NCBI GenBank assembly: GCA_021324395.1
Contig: JAJPJG010000057.1
Span: 26,053-90,052 of the forward strand
Direction: 5' to 3'
DNA length: 64,000 bases
Origin: Spartobacteria bacterium
Lineage (GTDB): Bacteria > Verrucomicrobiota > Verrucomicrobiia > Chthoniobacterales > Chthoniobacteraceae
Notes under the pieces: generated by a model
The model's database searches: none
What the model saw: the letters and a program-made list of their open reading frames with translations, nothing else
Told to the model about the DNA's origin: nothing
Part shown: positions 8,037-17,100 of the stretch, piece by piece
How positions within the stretch are numbered: position 1 is the first letter of the stretch
Layout of the letters: every line of letters begins with the position of its first letter
Made by a program: the position numbers and the translations under genes

Positions 8037-9329
8037 ATGAAAATTGTCGTCGCGTATTCCGGCGGACTTGATACGTCCGTGTTGCTGACCTGGCTGAAAG
8101 AGACTTATCAGGCTGAAATCATCGCGTTTTGCGCGGATGTCGGTCAGGAGGAGGAGTTGACCGGGCTCGACGCGAAGGCGCTGAACACCGGCGCGACCAA
8201 GTGCTACATCGACGACCTGCGCGAGGAGTTCGCGAGCGATTTCATTTTTCCGATGATCCAGGCCGGAGCGATTTACGAGGGGCAATATTTTCTCGGCACG
8301 AGCATCGCGCGTCCGCTCATCGCCAAGCGCATGGTCGAGATCGCGCGGGCGGAAAACGCGGACGCCGTCGCGCACGGTGCGACCGGCAAGGGCAACGACC
8401 AGGTGCGTTTCGAGCTGACTGCCGCCGCGCTCGCGCCGGAGCTGAAAGTGATCGCGCCGTGGCGCGAGGAGCGGTTTCGCGCGCAGTTTCCCGGACGCGC
8501 GGAGATGATCGCCTACGCCGAGAAAAACAACATCCCGGTCGCCGCGAGCGCGAAGAAGCCGTATTCGATGGACCGCAATCTTCTGCACATCAGCTTCGAG
8601 AGCGGCATCCTTGAGGACCCGTGGTTCGACGCGAGCGCGGAGAAAGTGCGCGACATGTATGTGCTCAGCGTTTCGCCCGAGGAAGCGCCGGACAAGGCGG
8701 AATACGTCGAGCTGGTTTTTGAAAAAGGCATCTGCACCGCGATTGGCTATCACGAAATGGACGCGCTGCTCGCGGAGCTGAAGATCGAGGGTATTTCGTA
8801 TAATAAAGAGAACCACGCGCGACTCTCGCCGTTGCAGGTGATGCGCGTGCTCAACAAACTTGGCGGACGTCACGGCGTCGGGCGCGTCGATCTGGTCGAG
8901 AACCGTTTCGTCGGCATGAAATCGCGCGGCGTTTACGAAACACCGGGCGGCGCGATTTTGCACTTCGCGCACCGGCAGGTGGAATCGCTCACGATGGATC
9001 GCGAGGTGATGCATCTGCGCGATTCGTTGATCCCGAAATACTCGACGCTGGTTTACAACGGCTTTTGGTTCGCGCCCGAGCGCGAGGCGTTACAGGCGTT
9101 CGTCACCGAGTCGCAGAAAAATGTGACCGGCGTGGTGCGCCTGAAATTATACAAGGGAAACATCATCACCGCCGGCCGCAAATCGCCGCTGAGCCTCTAC
9201 AATCCTCACATCGCGACGATGGAAGCCGACCCGACGCAAGCCTACAACCAGAGCGACGCCACCGGTTTCATCGCGCTCAATGCGCTGCGGCTCAAAGTCG
9301 CCGCGCGCGTGCATGGCGAACAGCAGTAA
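8037..9329 (+). CDS. argG: Argininosuccinate synthase
   Basis: 430 residues. The ATG at 8037 gives [20 protein letters not shown] with the PP-loop ATP-binding motif SGGLDTS at residues 8-14. The argG signatures [11 protein letters not shown] and [13 protein letters not shown] are present. It condenses citrulline and aspartate with ATP to argininosuccinate in arginine synthesis (cytosol). Full family length. The next gene starts one base after the stop, implying co-transcription, although that product has no obvious arginine link. An upstream TTG at 8028 in frame is a less likely start. Confidence 0.97.
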   Translation: MKIVVAYSGGLDTSVLLTWLKETYQAEIIAFCADVGQEEELTGLDAKALNTGATKCYIDDLREEFASDFIFPMIQAGAIYEGQYFLGTSIARPLIAKRMVEIARAENADAVAHGATGKGNDQVRFELTAAALAPELKVIAPWREERFRAQFPGRAEMIAYAEKNNIPVAASAKKPYSMDRNLLHISFESGILEDPWFDASAEKVRDMYVLSVSPEEAPDKAEYVELVFEKGICTAIGYHEMDALLAELKIEGISYNKENHARLSPLQVMRVLNKLGGRHGVGRVDLVENRFVGMKSRGVYETPGGAILHFAHRQVESLTMDREVMHLRDSLIPKYSTLVYNGFWFAPEREALQAFVTESQKNVTGVVRLKLYKGNIITAGRKSPLSLYNPHIATMEADPTQAYNQSDATGFIALNALRLKVAARVHGEQQ

Positions 9330-9330
9330 A

Positions 9331-10128
9331 ATGGACAATACATTCGCCCGCGTCGTTCCGCAGCTCCACGTCCTGAACGTCAAGGAGGCGACGGAATTTT
9401 ACCGGGACGTGCTCGGTTTTCGCATCGACTGGACGTGGGGCGAAAATGATTACGGCTCCGTCTCGCGCAACCAGATCACGCTTTTTCTGAGCGCCGGGCC
9501 GGCTCCGGTCACGCCGATCACCTGTGTGTTAAACGTCGGCGAAGTGGATGAATTGTGCGCGGAGTGGTTCGCGAAAGGCGCGACGATTTTGTCCGCGCCG
9601 AAAGACATGCCGTGGGGAACGCGCGAGTTCACGATGGCCGACAACAACGGTCATCAGTTTCGCGTTTCACGATGGACCAACCCGCCGCGCCTCGAAAAAC
9701 GCGACGCGGTCGATTTCAAGCTGGTGCAGCGATTGGCGACGGTCGACGAATACAAAAAAATCTCGGACGCAGTCGGCTGGCAGAGTTTCACCGATCTCGA
9801 ATCGGTCGCCGCATCGCTGCCGAAATCGCTTTTCGGCGTTGTCGCCGAGATCGATGGCGAGTGCATCGGCATGGCACGCATTGGCGGAGACGGCGCGCTG
9901 TTTTACTACGTGATGGATGTCGCCGTGATGCCCGACTTGCAACGGCGCGGCATCGGCACCGCGCTCATGAACGCGCTGGTCGAGTTCATGCAAAGCCGCG
10001 CGCAAAAACATGCGCTGCCGATGCTTTTTACCGGTGCCGGTCGCTCGGATTTTTACCGCCGCTTCGGCTTCGAAGGGCCGGAGACGTGGCTCTACGGCAT
10101 GAGCGCGCGCCAGCTCACCAAAGGTTAG
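9331..10128 (+). CDS. VOC (glyoxalase/bleomycin-resistance) domain fused to GNAT acetyltransferase
   Basis: 265 residues from the ATG one base after argG. Residues ~1-115 form a VOC fold: VVPQLHVLNVKEATEFYRDVLGF at the start and TMADNNGHQFRVSRW at the end. Residues ~130-265 are a GNAT domain with the acetyl-CoA loop RRGIGTALMNALVEF and the C-terminal FYRRFGFEG. Both domains look complete. VOC proteins often bind or sequester small toxic molecules and GNAT domains acetylate amines, so a detoxification role is plausible but unproven. The last four bases overlap the convergent MFS gene. Confidence 0.85.
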   Translation: MDNTFARVVPQLHVLNVKEATEFYRDVLGFRIDWTWGENDYGSVSRNQITLFLSAGPAPVTPITCVLNVGEVDELCAEWFAKGATILSAPKDMPWGTREFTMADNNGHQFRVSRWTNPPRLEKRDAVDFKLVQRLATVDEYKKISDAVGWQSFTDLESVAASLPKSLFGVVAEIDGECIGMARIGGDGALFYYVMDVAVMPDLQRRGIGTALMNALVEFMQSRAQKHALPMLFTGAGRSDFYRRFGFEGPETWLYGMSARQLTKG

Positions 10129-11450
10129 TGCGCTGATTTCTTCAAGCTCACGCGCCCGAGAATCGTCAGCATCAAGCAGCCGCCGACGACGCCGAACGGC
10201 GCCATGAAGTAGAAGAAATAGCCCCAGCTTTTATCGAGCAACATGCCGAGAAAATAACCGGCGAGGCTGCCGCCGAAGTATTGGAACGAATCGATCACGC
10301 CGGAAGCGAAGCCGGCCATTCTTGCGCCGCCGATGTCCATTGCTGCGGCGGTGCCGAGGATCGAATGCGTGGCGTTTGCCGTGAAGGAAATCAGCACAAG
10401 AAAGAAAATCGCGGCGTTGACGCTATGAAATTGCGCAGCGGAAAGGATGATGATGGTTTCGAGAAAATAAAGTGCCGCCGCAACGGGCGCGCGCCGGCCT
10501 TTGAACAACGTGTCGGAAACGTAGCCGGAAATCAGCGAGCCGGCGGAAGCGACAAATGGAATCAAAAAGCCGAGCCATTGGAATTGCGTTGATTGATAAT
10601 CGACATGATGCACTTCCTGCATGAAGCGCGGGAACCATTGGTCGACGCCCTGCCGCACCGAGCCGGTGCACGCGTAGGCAAACGCGATGATCCAGATGAC
10701 CGGGTTGCTCGCGATGGTCTGGAAGACTTCCCAAATGCTTGCACGGACTTCGTTCGCGCCGAGGTTTTCGTCGGGATTCACAGCGGGAAATTGCGCTTCC
10801 TCCGGTGTGTCCTTTACGAAAATCGCCATGCAGATCGCGGCAACCGTCGCGATGCACGCGGGAATCCAGAAGAGCCAGCGCCAGTGCAGTGGTGGCACGC
10901 GGATCATTCCCAAAAATAAAAAGCCCGAGAGCAAAGCCGGCCCGAGTGTGAAGATGCCGAACCGTCCGAGATTGATCATGAATCCGAAGATGCCGGCAAA
11001 ACGCCCGCGCTCGGTGTGGCTAAACCACGCGGCGTTGACTTTCACCATTCCCGGCGCGCCGAATGCCTGCATGTAACCGTCGATGCCGCGAATCAGCACG
11101 AAGAGCCAGAGCAATCCCCAGAACGACGCGACACCGAAAAGGAGGTTCATCGTGACCGTGCCCGCCGCTCCGATCAGCATCGCCTTTTTTCCGCCGAGCT
11201 TGTCGGTGAGCAGGCCATTGATGATCTGGCCAAACGCGTAGGCGAGCAGCGCGGTCGTGATGATCGTTCCCATGTCCGCCTTGCTGAATCCGAACTCGCC
11301 GCTGATCGATTTGTTCGCGAGCGAGAGGTTGTAACGACACATGTAAAACGATGTGTAGAGCAACCCGATGAAGCCCCAGTTCAGGCCGCGACGCGCGCGG
11401 AAGCCGGGCGGATATTCCGGCCGATGGCCGGTGGAGGGAAGATCGGACAT
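10125..11450 (-). CDS. MFS transporter, organophosphate:Pi antiporter (GlpT/UhpT-like) family
   Basis: 441 residues with about 12 transmembrane segments. The N-terminal GLNWGFIGLLYTSFYMCRYN is a typical OPA-family start (YxxxYxxRxN), and TTALLAYAFGQIINGLLTDKLGGK is the MFS motif between helices 2 and 3. Family members exchange glycerol-3-phosphate, hexose-phosphates or phosphonates for phosphate. The substrate cannot be read from sequence. It is transcribed toward the VOC-GNAT gene and its 3' end overlaps that gene by four bases. The nucleotidyltransferase gene lies upstream on the same strand after the short gap of 11451-11504. Confidence 0.87.
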   Translation of the reverse strand: MSDLPSTGHRPEYPPGFRARRGLNWGFIGLLYTSFYMCRYNLSLANKSISGEFGFSKADMGTIITTALLAYAFGQIINGLLTDKLGGKKAMLIGAAGTVTMNLLFGVASFWGLLWLFVLIRGIDGYMQAFGAPGMVKVNAAWFSHTERGRFAGIFGFMINLGRFGIFTLGPALLSGFLFLGMIRVPPLHWRWLFWIPACIATVAAICMAIFVKDTPEEAQFPAVNPDENLGANEVRASIWEVFQTIASNPVIWIIAFAYACTGSVRQGVDQWFPRFMQEVHHVDYQSTQFQWLGFLIPFVASAGSLISGYVSDTLFKGRRAPVAAALYFLETIIILSAAQFHSVNAAIFFLVLISFTANATHSILGTAAAMDIGGARMAGFASGVIDSFQYFGGSLAGYFLGMLLDKSWGYFFYFMAPFGVVGGCLMLTILGRVSLKKSAH

Positions 11451-11504
11451 GGCGCGATTCTGCTAAAGCATCGCGCCTTCTGTCGAGAATGCGCGCGTTT
11501 CGCG

Positions 11505-12254
11505 TCAGGCGAACTGCGCGAAGATTTTGTTTGCTTCCTCGAGCGTTTCCTTGCTGCCGATGTCGAACCACGTGCCTTTGACTTGATACGTGTGCACAGG
11601 CTTGAGTTGGTAGAGCCACTGGATGAACCGGCCGGGTTGATCCGGGTTGTTGCCCGCCGCGATGTAGGTGCTGAACATCGAGACGGTGTCTTTTGAAAAA
11701 TAATAAAGCGCGATGCCGGTGACGGTGCTTTTCGGATGCTGCGATTTCTCCTCGAAATGCGTGACGACACCGTGTGCGTCGGTCTCGATGTTGTTGTATT
11801 TCTTGATCGCCTCGAGGTCGCCGACGTCGTAGGTGGCGATCATTGCCTGCGATTTTTTTGCCTCCTCGGCAAACTCGGCGAGCGGCTCGCTGAAAAGATT
11901 GTCGCCCGCGACCACGATCAAATCGGACTGCGCGAGATTTTCGCGGGTCACGACGAGATTGATGTCGCCGATCGCGCCGAGTTTGTCGCTGTCATTCGTC
12001 GAGCCGTCGTTGACGATTTTAAAATTCAGCTTCGGCTGGCGCTTCACATATTCGTCAGCCCAATTCTGAAAATCGGCGGCGAATTTGTTATTCGTGACGA
12101 CGTAAACTTTCTCGAGGTCGGGAATCGGCGCGAGATTGTCGAGCACCCATTCGATCATCGGTTTGCCCGCGACTTCGAGCAGCGGTTTGGCTTTGTTGAG
12201 CGTGAGTGGATAAAGACGTGTGGCGTAGCCGGCGGCGAGGATGAGGACGTTCAT
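11505..12254 (-). CDS. Sugar-phosphate nucleotidyltransferase (NTP_transferase family)
   Basis: 249 residues from the ATG at 12254. The longer open frame upstream has no family similarity. The N-terminus MNVLILAAGYATRLYPLT is the nucleotide-binding LAAGxxxRL motif, and KAKPLLEVAGKPMIEW follows. This matches glucose-1-phosphate thymidylyl/uridylyl-transferase-like enzymes but lacks a C-terminal acyltransferase repeat. It likely makes NDP-sugars for surface polysaccharides. It is divergently placed from the DUF2934 gene. The specific nucleotide and sugar are not determinable here. Confidence 0.85.
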   Translation of the reverse strand: MNVLILAAGYATRLYPLTLNKAKPLLEVAGKPMIEWVLDNLAPIPDLEKVYVVTNNKFAADFQNWADEYVKRQPKLNFKIVNDGSTNDSDKLGAIGDINLVVTRENLAQSDLIVVAGDNLFSEPLAEFAEEAKKSQAMIATYDVGDLEAIKKYNNIETDAHGVVTHFEEKSQHPKSTVTGIALYYFSKDTVSMFSTYIAAGNNPDQPGRFIQWLYQLKPVHTYQVKGTWFDIGSKETLEEANKIFAQFA

Positions 12255-12443
12255 GGCGCGGAAAGATTTGTGGCAACGCGCCTGTGCGACAAGAAAAAAA
12301 CAGCGCAATTTCCTTGGCGCGGATTCACGAGGCATCAGGGATTCCCCCAAATTCAGACCGGTGAAATCCCCGATGGGAATTGACTCGCCATTGGCTAAAG
12401 TTCGGCCAGCAGTGTTGCTGCTTTGCCCACAGGCCGATCGACT

Positions 12444-12656
12444 ATGGAATCCCCAAATAACAACAACCATCACGCTTCCCCGACAATCGACGAAATCGCG
12501 CACTGCGCATATTTGATCTGGATAGACGAAGGCCGGCCCGAGGGCCGCGAGCGCGAGCATTGGTATCAGGCGGAAACGCAGTTGCACATGTGCCGTGCGC
12601 ACGATGGCTGGATCGGCGAAACCGACCGCGCGGCGCATCACTCGATCGACGAGTAG
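12444..12656 (+). CDS. Small DUF2934-domain protein
   Basis: 70 residues from the ATG at 12444. After a short Asn/His-rich start (MESPNNNNHH) comes the DUF2934 pattern: IDEIAHCAYLIWIDEGRPEG, then REREHWYQAETQL. This is a short helical domain of unknown function common in environmental Proteobacteria and other soil bacteria. No signal peptide or membrane segment is visible. Adjacent genes on either side give no functional hint. An in-frame ATG at 12423 would add seven residues. Confidence 0.75.
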   Translation: MESPNNNNHHASPTIDEIAHCAYLIWIDEGRPEGREREHWYQAETQLHMCRAHDGWIGETDRAAHHSIDE

Positions 12657-12722
12657 CCGGCGGCGCTTGCATTCCCGCAGCGGGTCGCCCGCTTGCATTG
12701 GCTCACGCGTTCGCTTAAAAAA

Positions 12723-12752
12723 GACGTTCGCTTTATGCAAAAAACGAACGTC
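12723..12752 (+). promoter_or_regulatory. Inverted repeat enclosing the cimA start codon
   Basis: GACGTTCG (12723-12730) and CGAACGTC (12745-12752) are perfect complements. The cimA ATG (12735-12737) lies in the 14-nt loop. Such a hairpin could influence initiation, or be a protein-binding dyad. Confidence 0.4.
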
Positions 12753-14306
12753 ACCATCTACGACACGACCTTGCGCGATGGCACGCAGGGCACCGGCATC
12801 TCGTTTAGTGTCGTGGACAAGATTCGCGTGGCGGAAAAGCTCGACGCGTTCGGCGTGCATTACATCGAGGGAGGATTTCCCGGCTCGAATCCGAAGGACG
12901 CGGAGTTTTTCGTCGAGGCAAAAAAGCGGACGTGGAAACACGCGAAGCTCGCCGCATTCGGCGCGACCCGGCGCGGGAAATTGAAAGTCGAGGACGACCC
13001 GCAGGTGAAGCTGCTGCTCGATGCGGAGACGCCGGTCGTTTGCATCGTGGGCAAAACATGGCCGCTGCATGTGACGGAAGTTTTCCAGGTCTCGCTCGAG
13101 GAAAATGTCGCAATGATCGCCGACACGGTCGCTTTTTTAAAAAAACACGGACGCGAAGTGATCTACGACGCCGAGCATTTTTTCGACAGCTTCAAGGACG
13201 ACCGCGATTACTCGCTCCAGACCGTCATCGCCGCGCGTGACGCGGGCGCGGACTTGATCGTTTTGTGCGACACGAACGGCGGGACGCTGCCGAACGAGGT
13301 CGAGGAAATCACGCGCGATGTCATCGCGAAACTTGGCGCGCCGGTCGGCATCCACACGCACAACGACTCAGGCGTCGGCGTCGCGAACGCGCTCGCCGCG
13401 GTGCGCGCCGGCGCAGTGCAGGTGCAGGGCACGATCAACGGCTACGGCGAGCGGGTCGGCAACTGCAACCTCATCCCCGTGATGGCGAATTTGCAGATCA
13501 AGCTCGGCGTCGGCGTCGTGCGCGATTTAACGAAACTGCGCGAGCTCTCGCTGTTCGTCGATGAGCTCGCGAACGTGCCGCACGATATCCGCGCGCCGTT
13601 TGTCGGCTCCGCCGCATTCACACACAAAGGCGGGCAGCACGTTCACGCCGTGCAAAAACTCGCGCGCAGCTACGAGCACGTCGAGCCCGAGGTCGTCGGC
13701 AATCAGCGCGTGACGGTCGTTTCCGATTTGTCCGGACAGAGCAACATTTTGGTGAAGGCGAAAGAGCTCGGCTTCGATTTGCAAAAGGGCGCGCAGGAAG
13801 TCACCGAGATTTTAAAAGAGGTCAAGCGCCTCGAAAACGACGGCTACGAATTCGAGGCCGCCGAAGGCTCGCTCGCGCTGCTCATCCGCAAAATTTTGCA
13901 GCACCACAAACCGATGTGGGAGCTGGTTGAGTATCACACCACTTTCCGCCGTTCCGGCTCCGCGTCGTGCAATACCTGCGAGGCGACGGTGAAGCTGCGC
14001 GTCAATGGCGTGGACGAATATACCGTCGCAGAGGGCGACGGCCCGGTGAACGCGCTCGACGCCGCGCTGCGCAAGGCGCTTCTCCCGTTTTATCCGCAAA
14101 TCGACACGATTCAGTTGCAGGATTACAAAGTGCGCATCATCGACGGCAAGAAAGGCACCGCCGCGCGCACCCGCGTGCTCATCGAATCCACCGATGGCCA
14201 CACCACATGGGGCACCGTCGGCGTCTCCGATAACATCATCGAGGCAAGCTGGCTCGCGCTTGCCGACAGCATCGAATACAAGCTGCTTCGCGACGAGAAG
14301 AGTTAG
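12735..14306 (+). CDS. cimA: (R)-citramalate synthase
   Basis: 523 residues from the ATG at 12735, giving MQKTNVTIYDTTLRDGTQGTG. The DTTLRDG motif is the catalytic/metal region of the isopropylmalate/citramalate synthase TIM barrel. GIHTHNDSGVGVANALAAV and INGYGERVGNCNL are typical of the long CimA class. A C-terminal LeuA allosteric dimer domain (from about residue 390) is present. It joins pyruvate and acetyl-CoA to citramalate, opening the threonine-independent isoleucine route. ilvH lies ~48 kb away in the window. The start codon lies in a hairpin loop. Confidence 0.93.
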   Translation: MQKTNVTIYDTTLRDGTQGTGISFSVVDKIRVAEKLDAFGVHYIEGGFPGSNPKDAEFFVEAKKRTWKHAKLAAFGATRRGKLKVEDDPQVKLLLDAETPVVCIVGKTWPLHVTEVFQVSLEENVAMIADTVAFLKKHGREVIYDAEHFFDSFKDDRDYSLQTVIAARDAGADLIVLCDTNGGTLPNEVEEITRDVIAKLGAPVGIHTHNDSGVGVANALAAVRAGAVQVQGTINGYGERVGNCNLIPVMANLQIKLGVGVVRDLTKLRELSLFVDELANVPHDIRAPFVGSAAFTHKGGQHVHAVQKLARSYEHVEPEVVGNQRVTVVSDLSGQSNILVKAKELGFDLQKGAQEVTEILKEVKRLENDGYEFEAAEGSLALLIRKILQHHKPMWELVEYHTTFRRSGSASCNTCEATVKLRVNGVDEYTVAEGDGPVNALDAALRKALLPFYPQIDTIQLQDYKVRIIDGKKGTAARTRVLIESTDGHTTWGTVGVSDNIIEASWLALADSIEYKLLRDEKS

Positions 14307-14401
14307 CGTATCCGGTTTTAACCGACGGCTTGACCTTCCGGTGTGATTTGCCAAATCGCGACGCGTGCAATGCAAAAAGATTTGACACGGGCAGACGAGA
14401 A

Positions 14402-14413
14402 GTGCATATACAC
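14402..14413. promoter_or_regulatory. Putative MarR operator upstream of marR
   Basis: GTGCATATACAC, an imperfect palindrome (pattern GTGnATATnCAC), ends seven bases before the marR ATG at 14421. Its exact reverse complement occurs at 14906-14917, before the next gene. This argues for autoregulation plus control of the downstream operon. Confidence 0.6.
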
Positions 14414-14420
14414 ACAAACG

Positions 14421-14864
14421 ATGTCAAAAGAACTCGATATGTCGGCGGCGGAAAACTGTGTGTGCTTCAACCTGCGTTGGGTAACGCGGGCGGTGACGCA
14501 GTTTTTTGACGCGGAAATGCGGCGGCACGGAATCCGTCCTACGCAGGGTTCGATTTTGGTGTCATTAAATTCCAAGGAGAGTTGGAACATGGTCGAGTTA
14601 AGCGATTGGCTGGGGATGGATCGCACGACACTTGTGCGAAATCTCCAGCCGTTGCAGCGGGACGGTTTCGTGAAGGTGAGCGGAGGCGGACGCGGCAATC
14701 TTGTGGAACTCACAATTACGGCCAAAGGCCGAAAGCAGATCGAGAAACTCACGCCGGCCTGGAAGTCCGCCCAAAGCGCCGTGGTCAAAACTCTCGGTGA
14801 AAAACGCTGGTCCGCCATTCTTTCCGATCTTGAAACGGCGGCGCTGGCTCTGAACAAAAACTAA
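14421..14864 (+). CDS. MarR-family transcriptional regulator
   Basis: 147 residues from the ATG at 14421 (alternative at 14436; the open frame begins at 14343). The winged-helix region includes MVELSDWLGMDRTTLVRNLQPLQRDGFV and the wing GGGRGNLVELTITAKGRKQ, in the usual MarR arrangement with dimerisation helices at both ends. A Cys pair near the N-terminus (ENCVCFN) could be a redox sensor, as in some MarR/OhrR proteins; that is inference. It heads a codirectional set of redox genes and has a matching dyad before itself and before the SDR gene. Confidence 0.87.
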   Translation: MSKELDMSAAENCVCFNLRWVTRAVTQFFDAEMRRHGIRPTQGSILVSLNSKESWNMVELSDWLGMDRTTLVRNLQPLQRDGFVKVSGGGRGNLVELTITAKGRKQIEKLTPAWKSAQSAVVKTLGEKRWSAILSDLETAALALNKN

Positions 14865-14905
14865 ATCCTGAATGCCCTCAAAGGCGAATAACTAAAAACT
14901 AAGTA

Positions 14906-14917
14906 GTGTATATGCAC
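14906..14917. promoter_or_regulatory. Putative MarR operator at the SDR start
   Basis: GTGTATATGCAC is the exact reverse complement of the 12-mer at 14402-14413. It overlaps the ATG of the SDR gene (14912-14914). A bound repressor here would block the promoter-proximal region of the redox operon. Confidence 0.6.
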
Positions 14918-15727
14918 ACAACATTGAAAAATAAAACCACGTTGGTCACGGGAGTCTCCTCCGGCATCGGCCGGGAAATTGCACAATTACTGGCGGCACG
15001 CGGCGCACGAGTGTTCGGCACGGCGCGCGATCCAAAATCCGCGAAGCCAATTCACGGAGTTGAAATCGTCCGTATGGACGTAACCGACGATGCCAGCGTG
15101 AACGAGGCGGTGCAAAGCATTGTAGGAAGGACCGGTCCGATTCAGCACCTCGTCAACAACGCCGGTTACGCAACCTCCGGCGCATTGGAAGAGACAAGTA
15201 TCGACGAGGCCAGGCAACAGTTTGAAACCAATTTTTTCGGCGTGTTGCGGGTCACAAGCGCAGTGCTGCCAGGGATGCGGCAGACGGGCCATGGTCGAAT
15301 CGTCAATATCAGTTCCGTGGTGGGTTTTCTGCCCGCGCCGTATATGGGAATGTATGCTGCGAGCAAGCACGCAGTGGAGGGATACACCGAGACGTTGGAT
15401 CATGAAGTCAGACGATTTGGGGTGCGCGCGATTTTAGTCCAACCGGCTTATACGAAGTCCAAAATCAATGGCAACAGCAGATCGGCGAAAGTTGCCCTTG
15501 AGGTTTATGCCACGGAACGGAAACGGTTAAACAACGTGGTCGAGGAGGGTGTCGAGCATGGTGATGATCCCTGCATTGTGGCCGAGGCAGTCTGGAAAGG
15601 GCTGACCGCGAAATCACCGCTGCTGCGTTATCCCGTCGGCAAGGGCGTTGCGCTAAGCCGGCTGCGCCGCTTCGTTCCTGCCGGCATGTTCGACCGGAGT
15701 CTTCGCAAACAATTTCAACTCGACTGA
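14912..15727 (+). CDS. Short-chain dehydrogenase/reductase (SDR)
   Basis: 271 residues from the ATG at 14912 (a GTG two codons earlier is also in frame). The nucleotide-binding TGVSSGIG motif is near residue 13, NNAG near residue 82, and the catalytic serine (NISSVVGF) precedes YAASK. All are in classical SDR spacing. The Arg in GTARD after the second beta strand suggests NADP preference. It is the first structural gene behind the MarR operator and is followed by an Fe-S protein and a quinone-reductase-like MDR. That suggests a stress- or electrophile-induced reductive detoxification set. Confidence 0.88.
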   Translation: MHTTLKNKTTLVTGVSSGIGREIAQLLAARGARVFGTARDPKSAKPIHGVEIVRMDVTDDASVNEAVQSIVGRTGPIQHLVNNAGYATSGALEETSIDEARQQFETNFFGVLRVTSAVLPGMRQTGHGRIVNISSVVGFLPAPYMGMYAASKHAVEGYTETLDHEVRRFGVRAILVQPAYTKSKINGNSRSAKVALEVYATERKRLNNVVEEGVEHGDDPCIVAEAVWKGLTAKSPLLRYPVGKGVALSRLRRFVPAGMFDRSLRKQFQLD

Positions 15728-15731
15728 TTTC

Positions 15732-17072
15732 ATGAACACACCAATCAAAGAGCATCCCACGGTTGCAGCGCATCGGCACAAACCTGCCCCGGAAAAAATA
15801 TCCCAGCCACTCGACGCCGCGTGGTTACGCCAGCTGTGTCTCGACGCGGGTGCGGATGACGTCGGTTTTGTGGAATTGGATCGTCCGGCGTTGGGGGAAG
15901 AGCGTGCGCATATTCAACGTGCTTTTCCCCACGCGCGCAGCGTTATCAGCATCGTGATGCGGATGAATCGCGACAACGTCCGCAGCCCGGCGCGTTCGAT
16001 TGCCAACTCGGAATTTCATCACACCGGCGATGAGGTCAACGACGTGGCGCGGCGCATCACGGCGGCATTGGAGCGCGCCGGAATTCACGCGATGAATCCA
16101 CCGATGGGATTTCCGATGGAAGCGGATCGCTGGGGCTTGGAGCGAATGTGGGTTGTGGCGCACAAGCCTATCGCGGTTGCGGCGGGGCTGGGTCACATGG
16201 GCATTCATCGCAACGTCATTCATCCGCGCTTCGGCAATTTCATTTTGCTCGGCACGATTCTCGTTGGCGCGGAGATCAGCGCGTATTCGCAGGAACTCGA
16301 TTACAACCCGTGTCTCGAATGCAAGCTGTGCGTGGCCGCGTGTCCCGTCGGCGCAATCGGTGCGGACGGCGCGTTTAATTTCTCCGCGTGTTACACGCAC
16401 AATTACCGCGAGTTCATGGGCGGATTTACCGATTGGGTCGAGACCATCGCCGACAGTAAAAACAAACTGGACTACCGCCGGCGCATCAAGGATTCCGAAA
16501 CCGTTTCGATGTGGCAAAGCCTCGCCTTCGGAGCGAACTACAAAGCCGCGTATTGCATGGCGGTTTGCCCGGCAGGCGAAGACGTCATCGGACCGTATCT
16601 CGCATCGAAGAAAAATTTTGCGGACGACGTGATGCGTCCGTTGCAGGCGAAGGTTGAGCCGGTGTATGTCGTGCCTGGCTCAGATGCGGAGGCGCACGTG
16701 CAAAAACGTTATCCGCACAAAACGATCCGGCCGGTGCACGGCTTGTTGCGTCCGCGAAGCATCCCGAGCTTGCTGTTCGGAATGTCGCTTTCATTTCAGC
16801 GCCAAGCCGCGGGCAAGCTGGACGCCACTTATCACTTCGTTTTCACCGGCAACGAGCCAGCCGAGGCGACAGTAACGATTCGCGAAGGGAAAATCACGGT
16901 GGAGAACGGCCTGCTCGGCAAACAGAGCATCAAGATCGTCGCCGATTCGGAAACGTGGCTGGGATTTCTAGCCGGCGAGCGGAATCTTTTGTGGGCTTTG
17001 CTCACGAGCCGCATCCGCCTGCGGGGAAATCCGAAGTGGTTGCTGGCGTTCAAACGCTGCTTCCCGTCGTGA
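15732..17072 (+). CDS. QueG-like 4Fe-4S protein with C-terminal SCP2 sterol-carrier domain
   Basis: 446 residues. Residues ~25-210 resemble the N-terminal half of epoxyqueuosine reductase-type proteins (DDVGFVELDRPAL; GLGHMGIHRNVIHPRFGN). One 4Fe-4S motif is CLECKLCVAACPVGAI; a second cysteine group is YCMAVCPAGED. The last ~100 residues (from HGLLRPRS) form an SCP2-like domain (FVFTGNEPAEATVTIREGKI). Full QueG HEAT-like repeats are absent, so tRNA modification is unlikely. A lipid- or quinone-linked electron-transfer role is possible. It lies four bases after the SDR gene. Confidence 0.8.
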   Translation: MNTPIKEHPTVAAHRHKPAPEKISQPLDAAWLRQLCLDAGADDVGFVELDRPALGEERAHIQRAFPHARSVISIVMRMNRDNVRSPARSIANSEFHHTGDEVNDVARRITAALERAGIHAMNPPMGFPMEADRWGLERMWVVAHKPIAVAAGLGHMGIHRNVIHPRFGNFILLGTILVGAEISAYSQELDYNPCLECKLCVAACPVGAIGADGAFNFSACYTHNYREFMGGFTDWVETIADSKNKLDYRRRIKDSETVSMWQSLAFGANYKAAYCMAVCPAGEDVIGPYLASKKNFADDVMRPLQAKVEPVYVVPGSDAEAHVQKRYPHKTIRPVHGLLRPRSIPSLLFGMSLSFQRQAAGKLDATYHFVFTGNEPAEATVTIREGKITVENGLLGKQSIKIVADSETWLGFLAGERNLLWALLTSRIRLRGNPKWLLAFKRCFPS

Positions 17073-17100
17073 GGCTGCATAAAAACCTCAAACGAAAAAC

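Noticed and set aside
7725..9014. 429-residue minus-strand frame opposite argG
   Set aside because: Shadow of argG with no recognisable domain.
12255..13070. N-terminal extension of the nucleotidyltransferase frame (521 residues)
   Set aside because: The LAAG nucleotide-binding start begins at the ATG at 12254; upstream residues are the shadow of DUF2934 and cimA.
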